Positions 1 to 8,749 of a DNA stretch of 64,000 bases are shown in pieces. Under the pieces are notes generated by a model that ran no database searches, was not told the DNA's origin, and saw only the letters and a program-made list of their open reading frames with translations. The stretch comes from Aliisedimentitalea scapharcae. GTDB lineage: Bacteria > Pseudomonadota > Alphaproteobacteria > Rhodobacterales > Rhodobacteraceae. Every line of letters begins with the position of its first letter. Position 1 is the stretch's first letter. Both the position numbers and the translations under genes were made by a program. Location of the stretch: the NCBI RefSeq assembly GCF_045277565.1, contig NZ_CP123584.1, positions 1,488,001-1,552,000 on the forward strand, read 5' to 3'.

Positions 1-363
1 CATGGCTGTGATGCCGGGCAGGACCTTGATGTCGATGTCCAGCCACTCTGGCTTGCCGTCTTCCAGCGCTTCGAACACGGCCGAAGCCATGGCAAACACG
101 CCGGGATCACCGGAAGAGACCACAACAACCCGTTTGCCTTCGGTCGCCATTTCCAGCGCATGGGCAGCGCGGTCGACTTCGACCCGGTTGTCGCTGGCGT
201 GCAGGGTCAGCCCGTCACGCGGTTCGATACGTTTGACATAAGGGATATAGCCGACGATGTCGGTGGCCTGGGCCAGCGCATCGCGCACTTCCTGGGTGAC
301 CAATGCCTCGTCTCCGGGGCCAAGCCCCGCGATAACGACCCAGCCGTTTTCCGAAACACTCAT
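1..363 (-). CDS. cobJ: Precorrin-3B C17-methyltransferase (partial, 3' end outside window)
   Basis: This gene encodes the SAM-dependent methylase that contracts the ring of precorrin-3B in aerobic cobalamin synthesis. Only the first 121 codons are visible; the gene runs off the left edge. The N-terminus shows the tetrapyrrole-methylase GLGPGD signature near residue 13 and the GDPGVFAM SAM-site segment near residue 93. The ATG at 363 overlaps the cobI stop in an ATGA, so the two genes are translationally coupled. It is the last visible gene of the riboswitch-led cob operon. CobJ fits better than the related CobM, CobF or CobL methylases because of the VGYIPYV segment near residue 38 and its place next to cobG, cobH and cobI. 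Confidence 0.9.
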   Translation of the reverse strand, partial: MSVSENGWVVIAGLGPGDEALVTQEVRDALAQATDIVGYIPYVKRIEPRDGLTLHASDNRVEVDRAAHALEMATEGKRVVVVSSGDPGVFAMASAVFEALEDGKPEWLDIDIKVLPGITAM

Positions 364-1076
364 GGTCTGCGCCCCTGTCCATGGACCATCGCGATGGAGA
401 AATAGGGCACAGGGCCGTCCAACTCGGACAGCTTGTGCACTTGTTGCTCGGCCATGGTGCCTTTGACCACAATCCAGGCGTCGTTCAAACGGCCAGCCCG
501 TTCCAGGGCACGACGCAGTTTTGGCAGATTGCGGCCAATTTTCATCACCACCAGCGCGTCGGTTCCAGCGGCACGTTCGGTCAGCTCGTCTTCGGAGAGC
601 GTCGCCATTGCCACGGTCAGCACATCGTCGCCCCAGGTGATCGGGTGGCCGGTGGCGGTCCAGCAGCCGGACATACCGGTTATGCCGGGGATCACGTCGA
701 CCTGTGTCCGGTCGCGCAGGCGGGTATAGAGATGCATGAACGACCCATAAAGGAACGGGTCACCTTCGCACAGGACCACGACGTCTTCGGATTGAGACAA
801 TTCGGCCAGACGGTCGGCCCAATCGTCATAAAACGCCGAAAGCTGTCGGTTGTATTCGGGATCGGAGAAATGGATTTCCGTGGTGACCGGGTATTCCATC
901 GCATGTTCCACGGCCGTATCGGGCATCAACCCGTTGACGATGGTGCGGGCCTGGCCCACGTGGCCAGCCTTGCGGAAATAGGCCACATGACGCGCCGATT
1001 GGATCGCGCGGTATGATCGGACGCTCATCAATTCGGGATCGCCGGGACCCAGCCCGGCACAGATCACTTTACCCAT
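360..1076 (-). CDS. cobI: Precorrin-2 C20-methyltransferase
   Basis: A 238-residue SAM-dependent methylase that methylates C20 of precorrin-2 and commits uroporphyrinoid flux to cobalamin. The tetrapyrrole-methylase fold shows as GLGPGDPELMS at residues 8-18 and the GDPFLYGS loop from residue 105. The length is usual for the family. The ATG at 1076 was chosen over an upstream in-frame ATG at 1133 because the family begins directly with the MGKVICAGLGPGD type of sequence, and the longer form would overlap cobH. One base separates it from the cobH stop, and it overlaps cobJ by four bases. It acts in the cytoplasm. Confidence 0.93.
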   Translation of the reverse strand: MGKVICAGLGPGDPELMSVRSYRAIQSARHVAYFRKAGHVGQARTIVNGLMPDTAVEHAMEYPVTTEIHFSDPEYNRQLSAFYDDWADRLAELSQSEDVVVLCEGDPFLYGSFMHLYTRLRDRTQVDVIPGITGMSGCWTATGHPITWGDDVLTVAMATLSEDELTERAAGTDALVVMKIGRNLPKLRRALERAGRLNDAWIVVKGTMAEQQVHKLSELDGPVPYFSIAMVHGQGRRP

Positions 1077-1077
1077 G

Positions 1078-1707
1078 TCACTCTTTCCAGCTGGCCAGCG
1101 CGTTGATCGCGGCCACGGTGATGGCCGATCCACCCAAGCGACCTTTGACGATCATCGACGGCACCGGCGGATCTTGCATCAATGCGTCCTTGGATTCCAT
1201 GGCGCCGACAAACCCCACGGGGCAGCCGATGATGGCGGCAGGGCGGGGGCAATTCGGATCCTGCAGGATGTTCAGCAGGTGAAACAGCGCCGTGGGGGCG
1301 TTGCCAATGGCAACCAGCGCGCCTTCCAGCTTGGGCCGCCACAATTCCACGGCAGCCGCAGAGCGGGTGTTGCCCATCTCCTTGGCCATCTCGGGCACTT
1401 TGGGGTCGCGCAGAGTGCAGATCACTTCGTTGTCGGCGGGCATGCGCGGACGGGTGACGCCTTCGGACACCATATAGGCGTCGCACAGGATCGGTGCGCC
1501 ATTGGCCAATGCGGCGCGGGCGATTTCGGCCATGCCGGGGGTGAAGCGCACGTGTTCTTCCAGCCCCACCATACCGGCGGCATGGATCATGCGGACAACA
1601 ACGGATTCCTCGTCCTTGTTAAAACGGGCCAGATCGGCTTCGGAGCGGATGGTGGCAAAGCTCTCTTTATAGATCTTGGCGCCATCGGTTTCATAGGTGT
1701 GGAGCAT
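1078..1707 (-). CDS. cobH: Precorrin-8X methylmutase
   Basis: A 209-residue enzyme that moves the C11 methyl of precorrin-8X to C12 to form hydrogenobyrinic acid. The catalytic histidine is visible as His42 in the MIHAAGMVG segment, matching the His43 region of characterised CobH. The C-terminal stretch with IGCPVGFVGA and the KGRLGGS segment is typical of the family, and the full length is present. The ATG at 1707 lies one base past the cobG stop and the gene ends one base before cobI. This tight packing marks a single polycistron controlled by the cobalamin riboswitch upstream of the DUF1636 gene. Confidence 0.95.
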   Translation of the reverse strand: MLHTYETDGAKIYKESFATIRSEADLARFNKDEESVVVRMIHAAGMVGLEEHVRFTPGMAEIARAALANGAPILCDAYMVSEGVTRPRMPADNEVICTLRDPKVPEMAKEMGNTRSAAAVELWRPKLEGALVAIGNAPTALFHLLNILQDPNCPRPAAIIGCPVGFVGAMESKDALMQDPPVPSMIVKGRLGGSAITVAAINALASWKE

Positions 1708-1708
1708 C

Positions 1709-2884
1709 TCAGGTCCCCTGGGTCAGAATGTCGGGTGCGCGGCGCAGGGCGTCGGCGGTCAAATCGGTGTGGGCGGGTCGATCCGCGGCGGTGCCACCCC
1801 GGATCAGGTCAAAAGTATCAGGGCCGGTCGCGGTCAGCGTCAGCGGGGCCGGGCCGGGATGCGCGCATCCTTTGGCGCAGCCGGACACGTGCAGGGTTTG
1901 GTTGGCGGGCAATGTGGGAGCCAGATCCAACGCCAGCTGACGGGTGACGCCAAGCGCCTGCGGGCACCCGGGCGCGCCTGTGCAAGCGGTCACTCGCAGG
2001 CGCGGGTCAGCGGCGTCAAAGATGACACCGTCGCAGGGGGCACAGGTGGCAAGCCCTTCGAGCAGCAGCATCCGCCAGGGTGTGAGCCGGATCGGGGATT
2101 GCTCTGCAAGGGCGGCAAAGCTGTCGGCCTCGATCTGACCAAACGCCAATGCCGCGAGCGTGCCCGAGGGGCAACGGCCAGGCAGGGGCTGAGTTTGTTG
2201 GGGGCGCGTCGCGCCGGTGGTATGGCCCTGCGGTAGTGTGGCGCCGTTTGCGATCAGCGTCTTCATCCGTCCGCGACCCGAGGGCGCGCCACCAGACGTC
2301 AAAAACCAGCGGGCCAGATCCAAGGCCGCGTCAGCAGCGGTTTCTACTGTGACCAAAAGCCCGGTTTCGGCCCCGTCAGCACGCAGGGTCAACCCGTCAG
2401 ACGTGCGTTCAATGCGAATGTCGGCGGCCACATTTTGCAACACCGGGGTTGGGCCACAATCCACCGCGAAACCAAATTTTCCGGGCAGTTTCAAATCGGT
2501 GGCAGCCGTCAGTGCCGTGCTGAGTGCCGTGGCGATCCGGTGCGTGTCATCCCCGTCGCGCCAGAATGGGGTCAGCAGCACGTTACGGCGGGCTTCGGCT
2601 TCGGCGTCGTCGTCCACCAGCCCCAGTTTGCGCAGACCGGCGATCAATTCAGGATGAGACTCCTGACGAATGCCGCGCATCTGAAGGTTGGCGCGGGCGG
2701 AAAGGTCCAGCAACCCATTGCCAAAGCGGCGCGACAGATCGGCAATGCCGATGCCCTGTTCGCGGGTCAGACGTCCCAGAGGCGCGCGGACGCGTACCAC
2801 CAGACCGTCGCCCGACATCATCGGACGCAGGGCACCGGGGCACCAGCCGTAAACCTTGGGGCTGTGGGCGGAGGCTGCGCTCAT
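1709..2884 (-). CDS. cobG: Precorrin-3B synthase (oxygen-dependent, Fe-S)
   Basis: A 391-residue monooxygenase of the sulfite/nitrite-reductase fold that hydroxylates precorrin-3A, the oxygen-requiring step of the aerobic cobalamin route. Two ferredoxin-like half-domains are followed by the Fe-S ligands Cys301/Cys307 (C-X5-C) and Cys336/Cys340 (C-X3-C). The ATG at 2884 was chosen because it overlaps the cobN stop in an ATGA; the 16 extra residues of the longer reading would lie inside cobN. Its presence shows that this genome uses the CobG rather than the CobZ version of ring contraction. It is co-transcribed with cobN and cobH. Confidence 0.92.
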   Translation of the reverse strand: MSAASAHSPKVYGWCPGALRPMMSGDGLVVRVRAPLGRLTREQGIGIADLSRRFGNGLLDLSARANLQMRGIRQESHPELIAGLRKLGLVDDDAEAEARRNVLLTPFWRDGDDTHRIATALSTALTAATDLKLPGKFGFAVDCGPTPVLQNVAADIRIERTSDGLTLRADGAETGLLVTVETAADAALDLARWFLTSGGAPSGRGRMKTLIANGATLPQGHTTGATRPQQTQPLPGRCPSGTLAALAFGQIEADSFAALAEQSPIRLTPWRMLLLEGLATCAPCDGVIFDAADPRLRVTACTGAPGCPQALGVTRQLALDLAPTLPANQTLHVSGCAKGCAHPGPAPLTLTATGPDTFDLIRGGTAADRPAHTDLTADALRRAPDILTQGT

Positions 2885-5800
2885 GCTGCGCCCTCCAGTT
2901 CGGCCATGATCGAATTGCGACGTGTGATCCACAGGCCCGCGTCATGCAGAGCCCGGAACCGGTCACGCATGGCCTGGAGCGCCTGTGGGTTTTCACGTTC
3001 CATGAAATCGACCAGATCGTCGCGCCCCAGAGTGGCTTCGAAATAGAGATCGAACAGATGCGGCTGTACCACCTGCGCCAGATGGGCAAAGGCCGCCATA
3101 TGGTCCAAGGTTGCAGAAATTTCGGCTGCGCCCCGGAACCCGTGTTCCATCATCGCGGTCGCCCAATCGGGGTTGGCGGCGCGGGCGCGGGTGACGCGGG
3201 CAATTTCTTCGCCCAAAGATCGCGCCTGTGGCTGATCGGGGCGGGTGGCGTCCATGTGATAGAGCGCCGGGGCTTTGTGGCCCACCCGGGCCATGGCGGC
3301 GGCAAATCCGGCCTCATGCGCGGCATAGTCCGAGGCCATCAACAGGTCGGTTTCCGGCAGATCCTGCAGGTGGACAAAGCTGTCGGCACCCTTCAGCCGG
3401 TTTTCGAGAGCGGCGCGGGCGTTGGTGATGTCGCCTTTGGCGTCGATGGCGTGGGACGAGGCGTTGAGCCAGGCCTCGCCTGCGGCTTCGCGGGCCTCGT
3501 GGGTATAATCGTCCAGGGACGCGGTCATGTTCAGGCCGTATTGCCCGGGGCGGGGGCCAAAGACGCGGGGTGTCTCGGTCAGATAAGGGTTGTCGTCGGC
3601 GCTTTCGTCACGGGTGTGCAACACTGCGGCGGCGGATTCGAACATCTGCGCCAGCCCGGGGAACACATCGCGGAAGAGCCCCGACACGCGCAAAGTCACG
3701 TCGATCCGGGGACGGTTCAGGAGCGCCAGCGGGATCACTTCGAATCCGGACACACGTTCCGAATTCTCGTCCCATTTCGGTGCCAGTCCCGCCAGATGCA
3801 AGGCCATGGCAAATTCTTCACCGGCGGTGCGCATGGTGGCTGACCCCCACAGGTCGATGACCAACCCTTTGGGCCAGTCGCCATGGTCCTGAAGGTGGCG
3901 GCGCAATAACTCTTCGGCCAGTTTCACGCCCTGCGCCTGCGCCGCCCGCGACGGGACCGCGCGTGGGTCGGTGGTAAACAGGTTGCGCCCGGTCGGCAAT
4001 ACATCCGAGCGCCCGCGAAATGGAGAACCGGAGGGGCCGGGGGCGACCAGACGACCGGCCAACGCATCGCGCAGGCCCTGGCGTTCACTGTCACCGCAGT
4101 CACCGGTGCCAAAGATGTGCAGACCTTCGCCGTATTGGCTTTCTTTGATGTCACAGACAAAGCGGTCGATGCGTGTGATCGCTTCGGCAGGCGAGCTGTC
4201 AGGCGTCAGTCCCAGATCGGCTTCGACCCCGGTGCCCTGGGCTTCGGCGCGGATGTCAGAAATCAACCGGTCACGCCGGGCCGGGTCCAGACCGTCGGCG
4301 GTGGAGTATTCATCCAGCAGGCTTTCCAGTCGTCCCATGCCTTCGGGCAGGGCGGTCTGTGCCAGCGGCGGCGGCAGATGCCCGATGGTCACGCCGCCGA
4401 TACGGCGTTTGGCCTGGGCGGCCTCACCGGGGTCATTGACGATGAACGGATAGGTGACGGGCAGGGCACCCGTCAGTGCCTCGGGCCAGCAGTCGCTGCC
4501 AAGCGCCACGGATTTGCCAGGGAGCCATTCCAGTGTTCCATGCGCGCCAATATGGACCAGCGCATCGATTTGGCCCCGCAACCACAGATAAAACGCGACA
4601 TAGGCGTGGCGTGGCGTGCGTTCGAGATCGTGGTAATCATCGCTGCGTGTCTGAACATCGCCGCGTTCAGGTTGCAGCGCGATCAGCGCCTGACCGGCGC
4701 GCAGCGCCTTGAACACGAACTGACCGTCGATACAATCGGGATCACTGTCCGGTGCGCCCCAGGCCGCCTCCAGATCGTCGCGCAGCGTTGTAGGCAGGGC
4801 GTCGCGCGCGGCGAGGTAGTCCTTTACTGGCCAGCTCAACGTGTCGCGCATCAGCGCCTGACCCAGATCTGAGGGCGCAGCGACCGCATAGCTATGTGTG
4901 GCCAGATCCGTCAGAATTTCGGTGCAGGAGGCCAGCGCGTCCATTCCCACGGCATGAGCCAACTGGTGTGCCTTACCGGGATAGGTGGACAGGATGATGC
5001 CGAGGCGTTTGTCCGCGTTGGACAGGGTGGCCAGTTTGCGCCAGCCATCAACACGATCCACCACGGCGCGAATGCGATCGGCATCGGCGCGGTGGGCAAA
5101 GCGCGAGTATTGCAGATCGAGGTCCTGGCGTCCGGGGGCCTTGAAGCTGGCAACCCCGGCAAAGATCCGACCGTCGACTTCGGGCAGCACCACATGCATC
5201 GCCAGATCGGCAGGGGACAATCCGCGTTCGGCTTCGGCCCAATCCTTGCGCCGGGCGGTTGACAGGGCGACCTGAAACACAGGGCAGCCGACAACCGACA
5301 AGGGGGACCCAGATCCATCCGCCGCTTGGGCTGAAAAGGCTGTGGCGTTGATGATCGCAACCGGGTCCAGCGTGGGCAATGTCTCGCGCAACCATCCCGC
5401 AGCAGCAGGGGCTTTGAGCGAGGCGGCAAAGACGCCAAAGGCGGCATAGCCACGGTTGCGGAACTCGGCGATCAACGCATCCACCGGTTCGGTATCGGCA
5501 GAAGTTAGATAGGAGCGGTAAAAACTGACCAGAACCAACGGTTTGCCGTCCGGATCAACGTCCGGCACGACGCCCCGATCCGGATCATAAAACCCGAACT
5601 GCGGCATGGATTTGAGCCCCAGTACCGGCCCGGCATAGAGACCAGCAGCCAGCGCCAACTGGGCCAGCGCCGCCTGTGCTGCCACAGCGCCACCTGCATC
5701 GCACAACGCCTGCAATCGGCGTAATGTGGAAACGGGCAGGGTGGACAGTTCGTCCAGGCGTGCATCTTCGCGCCCGTCCGCAGGCAGGATGGCCAGGGCA

Positions 5801-6126
5801 ATGCCCTTGCGCCGTGCCAAATCCTGAAGCGTGGCCAGACCATAGGACCAATAGCTTTCGCCGCCGATCAGACGCACCAGAATGCCCTTGGCCCCCTCCA
5901 GCGTCTGTTCGGCATAAACATCCACCGACAGCGGATGTTTCAGTGCTACCAGGTTGGCCAATCGGCACGTGGGCAGTTTGCCATTCGCGCGATGCCAGCC
6001 CGCCGCAAAAGCACCCAGGTCACTGTCCGAGAACGACAACACCACCAGGTCCGCAGGGTTTTGCCCCAGATCCTGTGGGGTGTCGGTCTGGTCCAACCCA
6101 TGGCTTTCGCGAAAGACGACATGCAT
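2881..6126 (-). CDS. cobN: Aerobic cobaltochelatase subunit CobN
   Basis: The large 1081-residue subunit of the ATP-dependent cobaltochelatase that inserts Co(II) into hydrogenobyrinic a,c-diamide; it is homologous to the BchH/ChlH magnesium chelatase subunit. Typical segments include the mid-protein VHIGAHGTLEWLPGKS motif and the downstream YPFIVNDPGEA stretch. It is shorter than many CobN proteins (about 1250 residues), but no frameshift or stop is seen and both ends look complete. It would need CobS and CobT, which are not in this window. It starts six bases after the cobW stop and its stop overlaps the cobG start. Cytoplasmic. Confidence 0.95.
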   Translation of the reverse strand: MHVVFRESHGLDQTDTPQDLGQNPADLVVLSFSDSDLGAFAAGWHRANGKLPTCRLANLVALKHPLSVDVYAEQTLEGAKGILVRLIGGESYWSYGLATLQDLARRKGIALAILPADGREDARLDELSTLPVSTLRRLQALCDAGGAVAAQAALAQLALAAGLYAGPVLGLKSMPQFGFYDPDRGVVPDVDPDGKPLVLVSFYRSYLTSADTEPVDALIAEFRNRGYAAFGVFAASLKAPAAAGWLRETLPTLDPVAIINATAFSAQAADGSGSPLSVVGCPVFQVALSTARRKDWAEAERGLSPADLAMHVVLPEVDGRIFAGVASFKAPGRQDLDLQYSRFAHRADADRIRAVVDRVDGWRKLATLSNADKRLGIILSTYPGKAHQLAHAVGMDALASCTEILTDLATHSYAVAAPSDLGQALMRDTLSWPVKDYLAARDALPTTLRDDLEAAWGAPDSDPDCIDGQFVFKALRAGQALIALQPERGDVQTRSDDYHDLERTPRHAYVAFYLWLRGQIDALVHIGAHGTLEWLPGKSVALGSDCWPEALTGALPVTYPFIVNDPGEAAQAKRRIGGVTIGHLPPPLAQTALPEGMGRLESLLDEYSTADGLDPARRDRLISDIRAEAQGTGVEADLGLTPDSSPAEAITRIDRFVCDIKESQYGEGLHIFGTGDCGDSERQGLRDALAGRLVAPGPSGSPFRGRSDVLPTGRNLFTTDPRAVPSRAAQAQGVKLAEELLRRHLQDHGDWPKGLVIDLWGSATMRTAGEEFAMALHLAGLAPKWDENSERVSGFEVIPLALLNRPRIDVTLRVSGLFRDVFPGLAQMFESAAAVLHTRDESADDNPYLTETPRVFGPRPGQYGLNMTASLDDYTHEAREAAGEAWLNASSHAIDAKGDITNARAALENRLKGADSFVHLQDLPETDLLMASDYAAHEAGFAAAMARVGHKAPALYHMDATRPDQPQARSLGEEIARVTRARAANPDWATAMMEHGFRGAAEISATLDHMAAFAHLAQVVQPHLFDLYFEATLGRDDLVDFMERENPQALQAMRDRFRALHDAGLWITRRNSIMAELEGAA

Positions 6127-6132
6127 CGTGCG

Positions 6133-7167
6133 TCAGGCTCCCAATTCGGCGCGGATCGCCGTTTCGTTGATGTCGTCATGCTCGGCGATCACAACCAATT
6201 GGGTCTTGCGGGGCTGACTGCCCCAGGGCTGATCGAACTGGGCCCGAACCCGTTCGCCAACGGCCTGAACCAGCATGCGCATCGGCTTGCCGGTAACAGC
6301 GACGTACCCTTTGACCCGCAGGATGTTGCGTTCGCGCGCAAGACGGATGATTGCATCCTGCAACACTTGGGGGTCATCTACTTCGCCCATTTCGACCACT
6401 ATGGATTCGAAATCGTCATGTTCGTGGTCATGATGGCCATCATGATGGCTGGGGCGGGCGTCCAAATCGTCTTCGGCGGCGGCGTTCAGACCCAGAATCA
6501 CACGCGGGTCAATCACGCCTTCGCTCATTGGCAGCACCGGCAGCTTGCGCGGGGTTTCCGCATCAATCACGGCGCGTGCCTTGGCAATACCCTCTTCGCC
6601 AGCCAGATCCGCCTTGGAGAGCAGTACGATGTCAGCGCAGGAAATCTGATCCTCGAACACCTCGGACAGGGGCGTTTCGTGATCCAGCGACTCATCAGCT
6701 TCGCGCTGGGCCTGAACCGCGTCCAAATCCGGAGCGAACTGGCCTTTGGCGACAGCTTCGGCATCGGCCAGAGCAATCACCCCGTCCACGGTGATGCGCG
6801 ATCGGATCGCGGGCCAATCAAACGCCTTGAGCAACGGTTTGGGCAGAGCCAGACCGGATGTTTCGATCAAGATATGTTCAGGCTGCTCCGGCAGGGCCAT
6901 CAGCTGTTCGATGGTGGGAATGAAATCATCGGCGACGGTGCAACAAATACAGCCGTTGGCCAGTTCGACAATGCTGTTTTCCGGGCAGTTCTCATCGGCG
7001 CAGGATTTCAGGATGTCACCATCCACACCGGCGGTGCCAAATTCATTGACCAGCACGGCCAGACGCTTGCCCTGAGGGTTTTGCATCAGATGCCGGATCA
7101 GCGTGGTTTTGCCAGCGCCAAGAAAACCGGTGATGACGGTGACGGGGATCTTGTTGAGGTCGGACAT
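6133..7167 (-). CDS. cobW: Cobalamin biosynthesis GTPase/metallochaperone CobW
   Basis: A 344-residue G3E-family GTPase thought to deliver cobalt to the cobaltochelatase. The Walker A motif lies at residues 14-22 (GFLGAGKTT), and the metal-binding G-C-X-C-C motif supplies Cys73, Cys75 and Cys76. A histidine/aspartate-rich loop (SHHDGHHDHEHDD) lies near residue 245 and may also bind metal. The C-terminal CobW domain carries the RVKGYVAV stretch. It starts three bases after the DUF1636 gene and lies just upstream of cobN, which fits a cobalt chaperone role rather than the Zur-regulated zinc branch of COG0523. Confidence 0.94.
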   Translation of the reverse strand: MSDLNKIPVTVITGFLGAGKTTLIRHLMQNPQGKRLAVLVNEFGTAGVDGDILKSCADENCPENSIVELANGCICCTVADDFIPTIEQLMALPEQPEHILIETSGLALPKPLLKAFDWPAIRSRITVDGVIALADAEAVAKGQFAPDLDAVQAQREADESLDHETPLSEVFEDQISCADIVLLSKADLAGEEGIAKARAVIDAETPRKLPVLPMSEGVIDPRVILGLNAAAEDDLDARPSHHDGHHDHEHDDFESIVVEMGEVDDPQVLQDAIIRLARERNILRVKGYVAVTGKPMRMLVQAVGERVRAQFDQPWGSQPRKTQLVVIAEHDDINETAIRAELGA

Positions 7168-7170
7168 GAC

Positions 7171-7560
7171 TTACTCCTCTGTCGGCATTTCAGCCGGGGG
7201 GATACGTGCGATGGATTGTTTGCGAAAGACAACGGGGCGTTCGCGCCAGGGCACCAGCCCGTTGTCGGTATTGGAATAGGCGGTGACGCCGGCAATGATG
7301 TCTTCGGCGTGTTGCGCCGGGTCCATATCGCCGTACACATAGGACCAGCGCGCCGGCCCTCCGGTCAGCGCCATGGAACAGCCCCGGGTACAGGCCGACA
7401 GGCATTCCACCGGGCGCAAGCGGATATTGTCCGGCAGGTCGAAGGCCTGCAAGGCTTCGTACATTTCGGTGCCCGGGCGTTTGGCTTCCGGGTCGCTCAT
7501 CTCTCCACGACGGCAGGTCGTGCAGATCGTCAGTGTTACCTGGCCCTTTTCAGCCATCAT
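7171..7560 (-). CDS. DUF1636 family protein, first gene of the cobalamin operon
   Basis: A 129-residue cysteine-rich protein of the DUF1636 family, whose genes are usually found next to cobW. Cysteines at 13, 16, 53, 57 and 61 resemble a thioredoxin-like 2Fe-2S ferredoxin pattern (C-T-T-C, then C-X3-C-X3-C). No experimentally proven function is known to me; a redox role in cobalt or corrin chemistry is inference. Two adjacent ATG codons at 7560 and 7557 are possible starts. A GAGG ribosome site lies six bases before the first, so 7560 was chosen over a much longer in-frame extension that runs into the riboswitch. Confidence 0.85.
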   Translation of the reverse strand: MMAEKGQVTLTICTTCRRGEMSDPEAKRPGTEMYEALQAFDLPDNIRLRPVECLSACTRGCSMALTGGPARWSYVYGDMDPAQHAEDIIAGVTAYSNTDNGLVPWRERPVVFRKQSIARIPPAEMPTEE

Positions 7561-7659
7561 GGCAGACCTCTTTCGCGCGTTTCGACGACAAGGGAGAGAT
7601 GGCCAGCAAGGGCGCCATGAGCGGCATGCCCAACAGCCGGACGCGAAACACCCCGTTCG

Positions 7660-7862
7660 CCCGTTACAGTTCCAGCGCTGGCAGGTCTCCCGGCTTGCGG
7701 ATTTCGAGAAACCCACGTGGGGCTCTCTGCGGCTGGCCTGCCTTCCCAACCTTGCGGTCAGTGGCCAGGCAACCTCTCCGGTCACGGTCGCGGGGGCGGC
7801 TGCGCTTCGGCTTTGGACATTTACATGTCGCGCAGCCTATCGCATTCCCTCTTCGCCTGTCC
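7660..7862 (-). promoter_or_regulatory. Cobalamin (AdoCbl) riboswitch
   Basis: On the minus strand the leader carries the B12 box AAGCCGGGAGACCTGCC (7680-7696), the GCCACTG element (7759-7765), GGGAAGGC (7740-7747), the CCGCCCCCGCGACCGTGA region near 7785-7802 and a GAGGGAA segment near 7850. Order and spacing match cobalamin riboswitches. It sits directly upstream of the DUF1636-cobW-cobN-cobGHIJ operon, so adenosylcobalamin should repress these genes. The exact ends are approximate. A weak GCGAA/TTCGC hairpin follows the B12 box and could be part of the expression platform. Confidence 0.93.
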
Positions 7863-7930
7863 TAGAACAGGCACCAGCCTTGCCCCCTTGCGGCAAAGGC
7901 CTGCCCCTTGTCAAGAGAAGGATGTCCCCC

Positions 7931-8560
7931 GTGACCGACACGCCAGAAACACCAAGTGATGACGATGCCCGCCACGCGGCGAAAATGGCCAAGAAAAAAG
8001 CCGCCCGCGACAGGATGATGGCCACCAAAGACGGTGAAAAAGGGCTGATCATCGTGCATACCGGCCCGGGCAAGGGCAAATCCAGCTCTGGATTTGGCAT
8101 GATCATGCGCTGCATCGCCCATGAAATGCCCTCGGCTGTGGTGCAATTCATCAAAGGTGGTTGGCAGACCGGGGAGCGCACCCTGATCGAAACGCATTTT
8201 TCCGATCTGTGCCAATTCTATGCCATGGGCGAAGGGTTCACTTGGGAAACCCAAGACAAGTCCCGCGATATTGCCGCCGCGCAACGGGGCTGGGAAAAAG
8301 CCAAGGAAATGATTCGTAACCCCGAGATACAGATGGTGTTGCTGGACGAAATCAATATCGCGCTGCGCTATGAGTATCTGGATATCAACGAAGTGGTGGA
8401 ATTTCTGGCCACTGAAAAGCCCGAGATGACCCATGTGGTGTTGACCGGTCGCAATGCCAAGGAAGAGCTGATCCAAATCGCGGATCTGGTCACTGAAATG
8501 GCGCTGGTCAAACATCCCTTCCGGGCGGGTGTGAAGGCGCAAAAGGGCGTGGAATTCTGA
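7931..8560 (+). CDS. cobO: Cob(I)yrinic acid a,c-diamide adenosyltransferase
   Basis: A CobA/CobO/BtuR-type ATP:corrinoid adenosyltransferase of 209 residues that adds the upper 5'-deoxyadenosyl ligand. The P-loop GPGKGKSS lies at residues 45-52, preceded by the usual lysine/arginine-rich helix, and the VVQFIKGGW and LLDEINIALRY segments follow. The GTG at 7931 was chosen because an AAGAGAAGG ribosome site (7913-7921) lies nine bases before it; the in-frame ATG at 7922 abuts that site and would add three residues. The gene diverges from the riboswitch-led operon and has no riboswitch of its own that I can see. Confidence 0.93.
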   Translation: MTDTPETPSDDDARHAAKMAKKKAARDRMMATKDGEKGLIIVHTGPGKGKSSSGFGMIMRCIAHEMPSAVVQFIKGGWQTGERTLIETHFSDLCQFYAMGEGFTWETQDKSRDIAAAQRGWEKAKEMIRNPEIQMVLLDEINIALRYEYLDINEVVEFLATEKPEMTHVVLTGRNAKEELIQIADLVTEMALVKHPFRAGVKAQKGVEF

Positions 8561-8749
8561 TCTTTGGGTGAGGTCTGATCGGCGGTTCCTTCGGCGCGTC
8601 GATCTGGGCAGATCGCGCCGTCGTTTCCTTGACGCTCAGTGTCAGGGCCGACAGGCGGGTGATGTTTCCCACTGAACTGCTCTGCCATAGCTTTGGCAAA
8701 GCAGAGGGTTTGTGCCGCTCCCGGTGTGTGGGCCACCGGACTGAAAGTT

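Noticed and set aside
5935..7620. A long plus-strand reading (561 codons) opposite cobW and the DUF1636 gene
   Set aside because: It is antisense to clear genes, has no recognisable domain, and its composition is what high-GC codon bias on the other strand produces.
7373..7930. N-terminal extension of cobO to an upstream ATG
   Set aside because: The extension crosses the cobalamin riboswitch and the DUF1636 gene on the other strand and has no similarity to CobO N-termini.
7862..7930. A second cobalamin riboswitch for cobO
   Set aside because: No B12 box or other riboswitch element is found on the plus strand here.
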